64,000 bases of DNA, from the NCBI GenBank assembly GCA_003290165.1, contig QNQO01000506.1, positions 434,001-498,000 on the forward strand. The letters are read 5' to 3'. Made by a program: the position numbers and the translations under genes. The notes under the pieces are model-generated. The model was not told the origin of the DNA. It did not search any database and worked only from the letters and a program-made list of their open reading frames with translations. Source of the DNA: Berberis thunbergii (lineage: Eukaryota > Streptophyta > Magnoliopsida > Ranunculales > Berberidaceae). How positions within the stretch are numbered: position 1 is the stretch's first letter; each line of letters begins with the position of its first letter. Below are positions 52,801 to 63,431 of the stretch, piece by piece.

Positions 52801-54554
52801 AGTCAGGAAGATGTGTTGGGCAGGGGTCAACGCAGAAGACAAGCCTCGATACGACTCCGTGATTATGTTACTCATACCATTCGGAAAATGAGTCCATCCG
52901 TACCTCCTTCACCCGTACCACGGCATTCCTCAGGTACACCCTATCCCATAGCACATTATGTGAATTGTGATAATTTTTCTATGCGACATAGACATTTTCT
53001 TGCAGCCTTGACAACAAATCGGGAACCTGTGTGCTATTCTGAGGCCGTGAAAGACAGCCGCTGGAGGGATGCCATGCGACGAGAAATTGAGGCTCTTGAG
53101 ATTAATGAAACCTGGGTTGTAACAGAATTGCCACCAAGAAAGAAAGCTCTCAGATGCAAGTGGGTATACAAAATCAAGTATCACTCTGATGGTACCATTG
53201 AGCGATTGAAGGCTCGGCTGGTTATTCTTGGGAATCATCAAATTGAAGGAGTTGATTATACAGAGACTTTGCTCCAGTAGCTAAAATGGTTACAGTACGG
53301 GTTTTTCTTGCCGTTGCGGCTGCCAAGAATTGGGAAGTCCATCAGATGGATGTTCATAATGCATTTCTACATGGTGATCTTACGGAGGAGGTATACATGA
53401 AATTACCACCCGGTTTTCAGGTGGGGACTTCTGGAAAGGTGTGCAAGCTTAGGAAATCATTATACGGGCTGAAGCAGGCACCCCGCTGCTGGTTTGCTAA
53501 ACTGTCGACTGCTTTGAAGAATTATGGTTTTCGGCAATCTTATTCAGATTATTCTTTGTTTACTCTACAAAGAGGTGCGGTTCAGCTCAGTGTTCTTGTC
53601 TATGTCGACGACCTTATCATCTCTGGGCGTAATCCGGGGGATATACAGAAATTCAAGGGTTACCTCAATGTTTGTTTCCATATGAAAGATCTGGGTCCTT
53701 TAAAGTATTTCTTGGGGGTTGAAGTGGCACGCGGACCAGATGGGTTTGTGCTTTGTCAACGCAAATACGCGCTAGATATCATCTCTGAGGCCGGATTGCT
53801 AGGGGCAAGGCCCGCGGCGGTGCCATTGGAACAGAATCATCGACTCGCCTTGTCCAAGAGTCCAGAGCTCGCTGACCCGAAGCCTTACCGTCGCTTGGTG
53901 GGACGACTAATTTATTTGTGTTTCACTCGACCCGAATTATCTTATAGTGTTCATGTTTTATCTCAATTTATGCAACATCCTCGGGCGGACCAATGGGAAG
54001 CTGCTTTGCGGGTGGTTCGGTACTTAAAAGGTAATCCAGGTCAAGTATACATTTGAGTAGTAAGTGTGACTTGCAGTTACATGGGTGGTGTGACGCTGAT
54101 TGGGCCGGATGCCCTTTGACTCGGCGGTCCCTCACTGGTTGGTTGGTGTTCCTTGGGAACTCGCCGGTATCTTGGAAGACAAAGAAGCAACATACAGTAT
54201 CTCGCTCCTCCGCAGAGGCGGAATATAGGTCTATGGCTATGACTACATGTGAGTTGAAATGGCTTAAAGCTGTTTTAGCTAGCCTCGGGATGCCTCACAC
54301 ACGTCCTATGTCTCTTCATTGTGATAGTCAGGCGGCTCTCCATATATCTCAAAATCCTGTTTTTCATGAACGGACAAAACATATTGAGGTCGATTGTCAC
54401 TTTGTCCGTGATGAAATTGTTGCTGACATATCAATCCCACATTTGTCCATCCAATGAGCAACTCGCTGACATTTTCACAAAAGCATTGGGCAAACGACAA
54501 TATGAGTATCTACTTCGCAAGTTGGGCATACGAGATCTCCATGCACCAACTTGA
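52678..54554 (+). pseudogene. Copia-2 reverse transcriptase and RNase H, frameshifted
   Basis: RT motifs: WRDAMRREIEALEINETWVV, CKWVYKIKYHSDGTIERLKA, then one lost T in ETF/APVAK gives a stop at 53278. Next frame: VRVFLAVAAAKNWEVHQMDV, FLHGDLTEEVYMKLPPGF, CKLRKSLYGLKQAPRCWFAK, catalytic VYVDDLIISG. A second break lies near 54056. RNase H: LHGWCDADWAGCPLTRRSLT, SRSSAEAEYRSMAMTTCELK, LHCDSQAALHISQNPVFHER. A third break near 54440 precedes the end EQLADIFTKALGKRQYEYLL. At least three frameshifts. Confidence 0.92.
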
Positions 54555-54561
54555 GGGGGGG

Positions 54562-54773
54562 TATTGAGAATATATTACGAATATCCTGATTGATTGGGAT
54601 ATTTTTATTAGGAAAGTTGCTTATAGAGTCAATATTGTATAATAGTTTTAAGGAAATTAGCAGATTATATTGTGAATATTCTCTGGATTAGTTTGTATAT
54701 AAACATGTGATTGTGAATGAAAAAGAAAAGACAATACACACAAATCAATTCCTTTGTGTCTAATATTTCATCA
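54562..54773 (+). repeat. 3' LTR of Copia-2
   Basis: 212 bp, about 98-99 percent identical by eye to 49821-50033. It directly follows the polypurine tract. Confidence 0.93.
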
Positions 54774-54778
54774 ATCAT

Positions 54779-55391
54779 GATGTTAATCGTTTTAGTTTGA
54801 CAGTTTCCTTAAAGTAGATATTACTTAAGCATAGGGTGACAATCTTCATGCACCTGTACTCAAGATTTAGCCATTCTATGATTGAATCCAAAGTTCCAAA
54901 CTAACATTTCTATGCTTCATTAATTGGAAGAAAACTTGTAAAAAAAAAAAAATTTAAACAAGAAAACTGTATCATCCTAGTGTCTCCATTTTTTTAAAAT
55001 TGTCACTCCATAATATTCATTTTTTTTTCGGTAACCCCTCCCACCCTAGATGCCTCCGACAGGTTTTGAACTTTGAGCTTGTGATACCATCCCCCACAAC
55101 ATACCACTTGTGATATTCATGTTGTTTGCAGCATAAGAGTTTCGTAATCGGGGAAAATTGTCATGGTCAATCTACTCTCCGGCCTCGCAAATGGTGAGAT
55201 TTCTCATTATGATGACTTCGTCAATGATATAGTGATTGATTAATAAATATGCTTCTTTGACTTCACTAATGAATAAGGCTCTGTAATGCTGATGCTACAT
55301 GAGCATGCATATTTTTATTTTGGTTAACATGAACCTATGTTTCAAGATATTCATGCATACTTCATTTTCTTTTTCCTTTTTCTTTGTCAAT
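54779..55391. other. Intergenic, contains a small SINE
   Basis: AT-rich sequence between Copia-2 and CACTA-2. Apart from the SINE-like insertion at 55021-55112 nothing is recognised. Confidence 0.5.
55021..55112 (-). mobile_element. Short SINE-like retroposon
   Basis: On the minus strand it has a B-box-like AGTTCAAAACC preceded by TGGTATGTTGTGGG (weak A box) and ends in eight A (T run 55021-55028). ATATTCAT flanks both sides (55013-55020 and 55113-55120). At 92 bp it is short; it may be 5'-truncated. It differs from the SINE at 40689. Confidence 0.6.
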
Positions 55392-55399
55392 CACTACAC

Positions 55400-55668
55400 C
55401 AAAAATGGTCATTAGCAACGGTTCTAAACCGTGGGGGTAACCCATTGGCACGGCTTAAAACCGTGGGCTGTAGGGGCGTCGCTAAATCCTCAGTCACGGC
55501 TAAAAACCGTGGCAAAATATATGTTAGCCACGGTTTTAAACCGTGGCCAGGAATAGCCACGGCTTGAAACCGCGGCAAGTCATAGCCACGGTTATAAACC
55601 GTTGCAAAGCTTTTAGCCACGGCTCTGAGCCGTTGCAACAATTAGCCACGGTTTAAAACCGTGGCTAA
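55400..55668. repeat. CACTA-2 left subterminal palindromes
   Basis: About nine units of AGCCACGGTTTTAAACCGTGGC and variants with 10-bp arms around TTTTAAA or CTTGAAA, for example at 55533-55553 and 55642-55667. Confidence 0.88.
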
Positions 55669-55669
55669 A

Positions 55670-56869
55670 TTTTTTTTATTTTTTATTTTTTTTTTGCTAG
55701 CAAATGACTTTTTATTACATCTTATAAGTTTTATTTCTAGAAAATAAAAATTTAAATGTGCCAAACTTAAACGAATAGAGGCAAAGTAATGTAATTAATA
55801 AGATTATACAATTACATCAAATGTGCCAAACTTTGCTTCATGCTGTGCATGTTTTGTCATTTGTCAGTTGACCAAATTATACAGTTACATCAAATGGTCA
55901 AAGAATATGCAATACATTCATTCTCGTGAACTTAAACGAATACACATTGTGGTGATCATTTAGGCAAACGAATTTCAATACATGAGTTTACCCCATTGTT
56001 CCAAATGTTCATAACCTTCTTGGAATAGTTTCCCTTACTGGACAAACTGTAAGCAGAACTTGAATACCAGTCTGAAACGATTCAGAAATGCAGTGACCCG
56101 AACCTATCACCTCGAACAGCAGCTAACACCTGCAAAGCTTCATCTTAGTGTATTAAAATAATCTCACAATGACACAGAAAATGGACTGAAAACCAAACCT
56201 AGTTCCTGTAACTTACATAGCAACATTGATGGCAACACTGAGCCAAGGCGACCTAACAACTTACTGTGGCTTTAAAGCTAACTTGTTCATAGCAGCATTG
56301 ATTCTTTCTTCAGTGACAACTTTGTGGCTGTCATACAAGTCTAATATCTCCATAGAGATGTTCTTTACCTGTAAACCGACACATAAAGGCAGCATTTATT
56401 ATTCTACAAACTGGGAAGACCCAAACCACTACAATTTCATACATGACCACTACAATTTCCTACTGTGTGTGCTTTAGCACAATCATGTTGTCAGGTGCAG
56501 CAAATGGATTCTTAGTAGTTTAACACCAAAACCAATACCTTACAACACCAGCAACCAACTGCTTAGACTTGGGAAGATTTCCTCAGTAGACCAACTAAAG
56601 AGTGAGTGAAAATCTCCCTATAATACCATGTGCAGGACATAAACAAAAACTGGATTGGCCCATCCACCAACTGTAAAACGGACACCATAAAACACATGCA
56701 TTTTTATAAAAGAGGCATATGATTTTGTGCAACAATAAGATGTAAAGCCTCCCTTTGTTCCTGATTCCTAAATTATGTGGCACAAAGACGCTTCAACAAC
56801 AGCATGTTCAGTAAAATTATTCAAAAAACTTCTTAGGAATATTTATGAAAGAAATGACTACTTTTAAAA
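55670..56869. other. CACTA-2 internal, no gene recognised
   Basis: AT-rich sequence with short open stretches only (for example MMATLSQGDLTTYCGF at 56226). It probably includes the 3' UTR of the minus-strand coiled-coil gene. Confidence 0.4.
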
Positions 56870-57920
56870 CTAAAAAATCGAACAATAGTCTTCAGAAATG
56901 ACATGTAAGAAATCATCACGAACCTCATCCTCTCGCAAATGCTCTCGCCGTGGATTTGCTGCCATGTCGCGTCTATCACCGGAATGCCTGTGATGGATCT
57001 CATTTATCAAGGTATCAACGCCACAACGTATATCCTTGATGACTTTCGAGCGTGCATCAGCAATGTGGTCATGCAATTCACGCTGTGGAGAAGTGGAGCA
57101 GCCAGCAGACGGCAGAGAAGAGAAAGAAACAACTTTAGAATTAGCCTTTCTGGCTCCCCTAGAAGAAGGAATAACTGTGGAAGTTGCGGAAACAGTCCTT
57201 TCTGGAAGTGGAGCCACAGAAAGAAATCTGGAAGACCCGTCTTGCAAACTCTCAGCATGAACCCCCTTGTGTGCCACTTTCTAGAAAATAAAAGGTGAAG
57301 GCACAACTTCAGAGTAATATCAACCAGTCTAATTAATCGTGATTGTTCTGTTATAGAGGTTGTTTAACATTTCTTTTGAATGATCTTAATTCTATTTTTA
57401 TTTTTTTAACTTGATTCATGTTAGCCAAGGGTGAAGGAATACCCACTAAGATTAACTGCACATGTTCACACCAGGCATCTATCCAAGATGCGTTCAACCT
57501 CTGTGGTGGCTTGAACGTGTGACCATGAAGTGGGAATAGTAAACTTCAAACCTTACCTGTGGGTGGTGTGCGTCACATATTGCATCGAAATCTGCCTGCA
57601 CTTTCTTTAAGTGCAAGCGGGCCACTAATTCAGCTGCTTGAACTGCATCTTTTCCTACTGCCAACTCATCTGTCAGCTCAATAACGTCCTGTCGAAGACC
57701 GTTAAGGCAGTCGTTGTACTCCTGTGCAACAACCCTCCACTCTTCCTATTGCAAATGCACATAAAACACTAGAATAAATCAACATGCCCATTGTCTAAGG
57801 AGCATCACGACTAATATACAAACATCTAATATACCTGTGTCAACTCTCCAGCATCAGGCAAGTGCATGTTCAGATGGTTACAGCAATCTTTCGTGAGTAT
57901 GAGCTTCAAGTTGTTGCAAG
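56870..57920 (-). CDS. Unidentified spliced gene encoding a coiled-coil protein (3' exons), inside CACTA-2
   Basis: Three exons whose borders fit GT/AG: 57920-57835 (ends LPDAGELTQ, donor GTATAT), 57745-57557 (EEWRVVAQEYNDCLNGLRQD, IELTDELAVGKDAVQAAELV, ARLHLKKVQADFDAICDAHH, donor GTAAGG) and 57280-56870 (KVAHKGVHAESLQDGSSRFL ... HDHIADARSKVIKDIRCGVD ... stop at 56870). The second exon is exactly 63 codons, and the last two joints keep one open frame. The middle exon is heptad-like, suggesting a coiled coil. I do not recognise the family. It could be a captured host gene or an accessory protein of the transposon. The 5' exons were not found. Confidence 0.45.
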
Positions 57921-58813
57921 CTATATAACAAAAACAGATAGGGAGAAGGTAAAGATCATGCTCATATAAGCCTACAATACAAATGGATACTGGCATCATT
58001 GTTTTAAAAGCAAATTACCCGATACAAAAGTAGCGATGAGAAACAGAAATGGGATGCTGGCGAGAAGGTTCCCAAGTAGAAAAACAATTGGTCCTGAGTG
58101 CTGGTTTGATTCCTCGCTGGCATATATCTAAAGAACAACAAGAAATAGGTTATTGCATTACAGAAAACAGGAAAAGAAAAAACAAAAACAAAAGCAAATG
58201 CTTAATTATCTTCATGCAAGAAAAGCTTTTTCCATTCCAGAAAAGATTTTTCTAAAAGTAATTACGTAGATTGCAGTTCACGCAATGAAAACCATATTGC
58301 ATCATCAACAATAAACATGTCTGAGTCTGCTTGGATGCAGAAAATCACAAAACTTAAAAAAAGCACATACTTGTGCGTTCAGCATAACATTTAGCAAACA
58401 TGAAGAACAACACATCTTGTTTTACATCGTGAATTATGAGATGGAATACCCTCTGTCAGGAAATCAAACTCCCACCAGTCAGGAAATATGAAACATCATT
58501 ACCTCTGAAATGTTGCTTCCGTGACAGATTGTGGGATCTTAGCTACAAAGATCCGAGTTGCTTACTTTGTAGATGATCTCATCTCTTCCTGTCAACAAAT
58601 AAATATGAATACCGTTCAATGAAAAAAAGTCTAAAGGAAAATAAGACAAATGTGGTACTGGTAACTTCTGTTTCCAAGATAGTGCTCACTTGCAAGTGCA
58701 GTCTGTAACACAACATGAAAATACAGCAAACATAAATGATGAAATGCCATTAAAGAAATTAACTGATCACTAATTATAGAAAAGTAGCAGAATTAACATA
58801 TAACATATCTCAC
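57921..58813. other. CACTA-2 internal, between the coiled-coil gene and SMC5 exons
   Basis: No confident exon. It could contain further exons joining the two minus-strand gene pieces (for example a short stretch near 58560-58590), but nothing is recognisable. Confidence 0.35.
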
Positions 58814-59574
58814 CTTCAAATTATCTATCTCAGCTAAACACTTTTTCATTTCTCTGTCGTCGGCTTCCAATTTTTCAATCTGCAAAGTGATGCTTCCAAT
58901 GATTAAGGCAACCCCCAAAAACAAAATAGAATAGAATTTGCGCAATGATTTACCTTGCGCTGTCGGCTCTCATATTCTTCCAGGATATTGTGGTTTAGAA
59001 ACAGAATAGAATTTGCTTGAGAGATATTATCTTGAATTGCAGCTTGCAAATCCTCAACAGTACCAGGTAACTGCAGTAAATATGAACGTGGTAGTTGATT
59101 TCCATCTCTATTAAGAGTGAAAGAGTCAAAACTCAAAAGTAAAAGTATGCTTCATATTCACCCAGGACAAACAATTACTAGGAATTACTAAATGGAGCGA
59201 CTAAGACTACTTTAAAAAAGATAGGCACTAAACAGCAGAAGGTAATCAACTACTGTAATTACAGCATGGAATTTGCCCTATATGACTCGATTAACAAGGA
59301 GGCCGAAGGAAAGCTGCCAAATCTGCTCTGTGTCTTGAGGCATTTTGCCTTCAAAGGATAAGGTAAAAATGCCAGCACATTAAGAGTTAGAGAAAATTTC
59401 CCATTTTACAAGGAAATTAGGAAAACATTCCAGTCTATGTAATAGAGTGCACATTTACAAAGAATCTTATAAAATTAATCACCAAACCTCAATAAACTCA
59501 TGGGCAAGCTCTGGGGTAATTATGGCGATTGACTCTACATCTCTCTTTGCAAGAGCAAGTTGTTCTCTACGAGT
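58814..59574 (-). pseudogene. SMC5: Captured SMC5 gene segment: three exons with introns
   Basis: SMC5 pairs with SMC6 in a chromosome-maintenance and DNA-repair complex. Three exons on the minus strand: 59574-59488 (TRREQLALAKRDVESIAIIT, PELAHEFIE), 59070-58954 (LPGTVEDLQAAIQDNISQAN, SILFLNHNILEEYESRQRK) and 58879-58814 (IEKLEADDREMKKCLAEIDN, LK). Lengths are 87, 117 and 66 bases, all phase 0, with AG acceptors and GT donors. They encode the C-terminal coiled-coil arm just before the ATPase C-lobe; the order and spacing match plant SMC5 from memory. The ATPase head exons are absent. Retained introns show capture at the DNA level. Confidence 0.87.
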
Positions 59575-62080
59575 CTATGCCTCTTTTTTACCTGTAGCAT
59601 GAAGCAAAATTATAACCATAGTAATAATTCATAACAGAGAATAAAGATAACAGTCAAATGATCACCTATCAACGAAATCCTACTTGAAACAGATTATAGG
59701 AATGATAAGTTCATCTACCACATGATAATTATGAAATTATCCTAAGAAAACATGATACTTCGTTACTTACCATAGGAATTTCTTAGTTTTCTTTTGAAAA
59801 TAGAGTGAAACGAGGCATGGTACATTTATTCCCCCAAAGAACTAGCTACGATTGAAAAAAAAAACATACACATGCACCAGCTCAAGCTAAGACCACAAAA
59901 AATTTGTTTTGAGAAGTGATATAAAATATAAACTCTGAAGAGCCTTCAAACTAACTATATATTTTTTATCTCGTGTTCCAGAGGATAAACATTATCAAAG
60001 GACAAACATGAAACCCAAAAACACAACTAACACAAGGTGTATGGAACCATCACCTGAACCACAGACAAAGAATTGGAGCAAAAAGGTGTATTATGTTGAA
60101 AAAATTAAGTATATATTGTAAGACACTGTGAATACAAATCTCCAAAATAAACCAGAACACTTTTACCATGTGTGTGAGACAAAGGACAATCAGAAACCTT
60201 TCGTCTAGATCATTGGAATGAGACCACATCAATAATAGATTCAATAAATATGTATATGCACGCAGTGTGCATTGAAAACACATGAACACCAAAAGCATGC
60301 TACCATGAGTTACAGCCTTAAATTACTGATTAAGCTTGCTGCTTTGGCATTTTCTTCTTATAATTCTAATTTTTCATTGTTTTGCATCATGTAGCAGCTA
60401 TAGTAGCATGTCCACTTAGATTACAATCCATATAAATGCACAGTTCATTCAAGAACAAGGCTTTTTCTCGACCAAAACAATGTTCCAAGGCAAGCCTTGG
60501 ACATGTCAAGCAACCACAAAACAATAATATTTTAAATCTTCCTTACCTCATCATGGCAGCAGGACCGCCACAAAACAATAATATTTTATACTTGGATCCT
60601 ATATTTTCAAAACTCACTCAGATTAAAAGGGCAATCATAGTGGCAGAAAGTACAAATCATGACTGACAAAATTAACCACAATTTAAAGCAATATGAAGCT
60701 GATCTACAACATGATAGGAAGAAGAGAATCTACACCATGCAATGACAGAAACAAAAGAAAAATGTTCAAATTACAAAATTGCATTATCAACCTAAACATA
60801 ATTTACAAACTGATTTAAAAAATAATCTGCATAGCTTGATAAAATAGACGGGATGACCCAAGTGGCACCTGTTAAATACTTGGCTAACATTGAGATGTGA
60901 AGAAACTAAAAAAGGTCATACCATAAGAGATGCATCAGCATATAGTGTCCAGTGTCAAAAGGCACAAATATCCATGTTTGCTTAAGATATTGTTGGAAAG
61001 GCATCATGACTTGCATGCAAGGATGCACGGACTCGGACTCGGACACGGATATGACACGGCGACTCGGCAATTTAAAAAAAAAGGACTCGGCGACACGGTC
61101 AAACTTAATATTTTTAATATATTTTTTTTAACATATACATGACTTCGAATGCTTACATGCAAATAAAAGGAACAAAAGGCCCAAGAATTAGTTTGAGGCT
61201 TGGCCAAAGGTGTCTAGTCCAAGAATAGTTTTAAATGGCCCAATTTCAAAAGCCCAACTCAAGGCCTAAGTTGGGTATTTGTTATATAGTAAGACCAGTA
61301 GCATTGGCTTGCTATTTTGAAAAGAAGACCGGGAATGAACAAGAAGAAGAAGAAGAAGAAACGAAAGAAGGTAAGCCTCTCTCTCTGGTCTTACTACAGA
61401 GACTTACCTTCTTTCGGTCTTCTTCTCAAAACAAAGAGGCTTACCTTCTCAACATAAACAAGACTCTGAATCAACACTCCTTGAGAATTGTTTTTTTTTT
61501 GTAAAAGGCACAACATCTCGAACAGATAGGCACTTGCAAGTGGATAGAAATGGGTTTTGTCCACATACTAATTGTACAAATGAGACTTCATATGAATAAG
61601 TGTTGTAAAAAATGCCATTCGGTGTTTTTGAGTCAAGCTAGAGCTTTTGATGTTTTAACACAAAACTAAAGCAGATTATTAATTAAGGGACTTGGTGTGA
61701 AAGATTCTGAAACTTAAGGAACATGTTCAAGAAATGACATAATGGGTATTGTTTGGATTCCAAGAGGAAGAAGATCCCAGTTCAATTTGAGATAAAAACT
61801 GACAATTTTGAGGTCCTAAAACACCATTAACACATAATTACAACAAAATTTAGTTTTTAAATGGATTTCTATTTGAGTACAAGATCCAATAAAATTATAC
61901 CAAAACCCCATTGCCTCATATAGATATTAACACAAAAACACAGAATCTAAGCAAAATAAGAAAAACCCATCAACAAAAACTGAAACTTAAGAGACTCCAT
62001 TAAAAGAAAAGATCAATTATTGCAAAAAAAATATTGTTCGAGTACCTGGAGTTGAGGAAGTTAAAGTTGTTGAGCTTCTA
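59575..62080. other. CACTA-2 internal, no gene recognised
   Basis: Probably includes SMC5 intron sequence at its left. At 61015-61100 there is a short CG-richer block of ACTCGGAC and ACACGGCGAC words. At 61355-61450 there is an inverted repeat (GAAAGAAGGTAAGCCTCTCT and AGAGACTTACCTTCTTTC). No ORF with a known signature. Confidence 0.4.
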
Positions 62081-62084
62081 TGGT

Positions 62085-62860
62085 TCACTTGAGCTGATTT
62101 GAAGAAACAACAATTGTATTAAAAAAAACATCATGGAAAAATGAATGAATGAATGAATGAAATGATGATAGGAACCCCAAAAATACAAAAAACAAAAGGT
62201 AAAATAAATTAAAGACACCAGGTTTGAACACAGACATTGTAACACCTATACACTGTGATGTCCTCTGACCAAATGTGTCTATGGACTTCCTGTGAACTGG
62301 TTGTTTCTGTCCCACCACCTTCCTTCCTGACCCTCTCTTCTTTGTTGTCTCCATAGCCGCCACACATTCATTTCCTCCTCCTCCAGTTGGGGAAATTTGC
62401 TGGGGTGGGGGTGTTGTAATACAACTTGATTGAGATCCAGGACTCATTGACAAGCTAAGTGACTGCAAATCTCCATACCCCATTGCACAGACTGACCCAG
62501 AACCTCCTCCTTCATCACCACCCACCGTGAACCCCCCATCCAACTTTTGCTCCATTTCTTGACAATAATTCCTTGAAACCCAGTTCCTAAAACCTCCTAC
62601 CCCATCTTCAGACACTTGAGGGAGTGAGGGATTGCAAGCAACAAAATGGTTTTCCTCGGCAGTGTTGTGGTTATCTAGTTGTGCTTGGTACATTTCATGG
62701 TTGGTGAGAGTTGAGAAATAAGGGTGGTGGTGGTGGTGGTGGTGGTGGTGGTGGTGGACCTTAATCTGATAATGTGCAAGACAATTTTTTGTGTGAATGG
62801 AAACAACTCTCACCAATTCAAAGAAGCAAATAACTAAGTGGAACTGAAACATCTTACCTG
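62085..62860 (-). pseudogene. Captured exon of an AINTEGUMENTA-like (BABY BOOM-like) AP2 transcription factor, cut inside the first AP2 domain
   Basis: AIL/PLETHORA proteins are nuclear regulators of meristem and embryo growth. On the minus strand the piece reads a His run (11 His, 62722-62757), HPYFSTLTNHEMYQAQLDNH, NHFVACNPSLPQVSEDGVGG, RNWVSRNY, GDLQSLSLSMSPGSQSSC, ITTPPPQQISPTG, KKRGSGRKVVGQKQPVHRKS and IDTFGQRTSQ. It then leaves the family: where the AP2 domain should continue YRGVTRHRW it reads CIGVTMSVF and runs into hydrophobic intron-like sequence (62085-62250). The break is at the usual exon border within YRGVTR. The euANT wording fits BABY BOOM best, from memory. The frame is open for 352 codons from 63143, but sequence upstream of about 62760 is not AIL. 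No DNA-binding domain remains. Confidence 0.83.
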
Positions 62861-63214
62861 GAAGGAGATCTGAACTAATCTGAGAGCAGGGCGAGAACCT
62901 CTTCTCCTCGCTGGAACCCCTCCTCTTCGCTGGATCTGAGATCAGGGCAGAGAGCTCCTCGCTGGATCTGAAGCTCTCGCTGGATCTGAGAATCTGCTTC
63001 GGTTCTTCATCTTCTTCTTCAGTTCGTCCTTCTTCTCCTCTGCGCCAAACCTCTCTCTGATTTAGGTCGAAATAGCAAAAAAAAATTCGCCAAATTTTTT
63101 CCCCAATTTTTTTCGCCAGAGCGCGAAATGACTCTCCCCCCATTTTCGCCAGAGCGCGAAATCATGCACTCTCCAAATCTCTCACTCGCAGGAGCGTGGC
63201 ACGTGCAAAGCGAT

Positions 63215-63415
63215 TTAATTTAGCAACGGTTTCTGGCCGTTGCACAATATAGCAACGATTTTTGGCCGTGGCTAATGCACCCACGGTTTAGAGCCGTGGC
63301 TAACTATTTTTTAGCCACGGTTTTTGGCCATTGGCCACGCTATCCACGGTTTATAGCCGTGGCAAATAAACCAACGGCTTAGAGCCGTGTCCACCTCCCC
63401 GTAGCTAAACAAGCA
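63215..63415. repeat. CACTA-2 right subterminal palindromes
   Basis: Six or so units of the same design (TAGCAACGGTTTCTGGCCGT; CACGGTTTAGAGCCGTGGCT; CACGGTTTATAGCCGTGGC). They match the left array in motif but not in order. Confidence 0.88.
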
Positions 63416-63431
63416 TTTTGGTGTAGTGAAT

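Larger units (their letters stand above)
49821..54773 (+). mobile_element. Ty1/Copia LTR retrotransposon (Copia-2), 4.95 kb, young but lacking most of gag
   Basis: LTRs 49821-50033 and 54562-54773, target duplication ATCAT (49816-49820, 54774-54778). The primer-binding site TGGTATCAGAGC lies at 50034-50045 and a polypurine tract (TTGAGGGGGGG) at 54551-54561. The LTRs differ at about three positions in 212. Order: short gag N-terminus, protease, integrase, RT, RNase H. The gag core and CCHC are missing. The size and short LTRs would fit the Ale lineage, which is inference. Confidence 0.92.
55392..63428. mobile_element. CACTA transposon (CACTA-2), 8.0 kb, carrying exons of several host genes
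   Basis: Left end CACTACACCAAAAATGG at 55392. Right end, minus strand from 63428, CACTACACCAAAATGC: 13 bp matched. Target duplication AAT (55389-55391 and 63429-63431). Palindromic GCCACGG subterminal repeats lie at both ends. Inside, all on the minus strand, are an unidentified spliced coiled-coil gene (56870-57920), three SMC5 exons (58814-59574) and an AINTEGUMENTA-like exon (about 62250-62760). No transposase was recognised, so it is a gene-carrying non-autonomous element. Its termini share CACTACACCA with CACTA-1. Confidence 0.9.

Noticed and set aside
62085..63143. 352-codon ORF taken as a complete gene
   Set aside because: Only about 62250-62760 resembles an AIL protein. The N-terminal part is an unrelated lead-in (Glu/Ser-rich, then hydrophobic) and the C-terminal part is intron-like, so the long frame is accidental.
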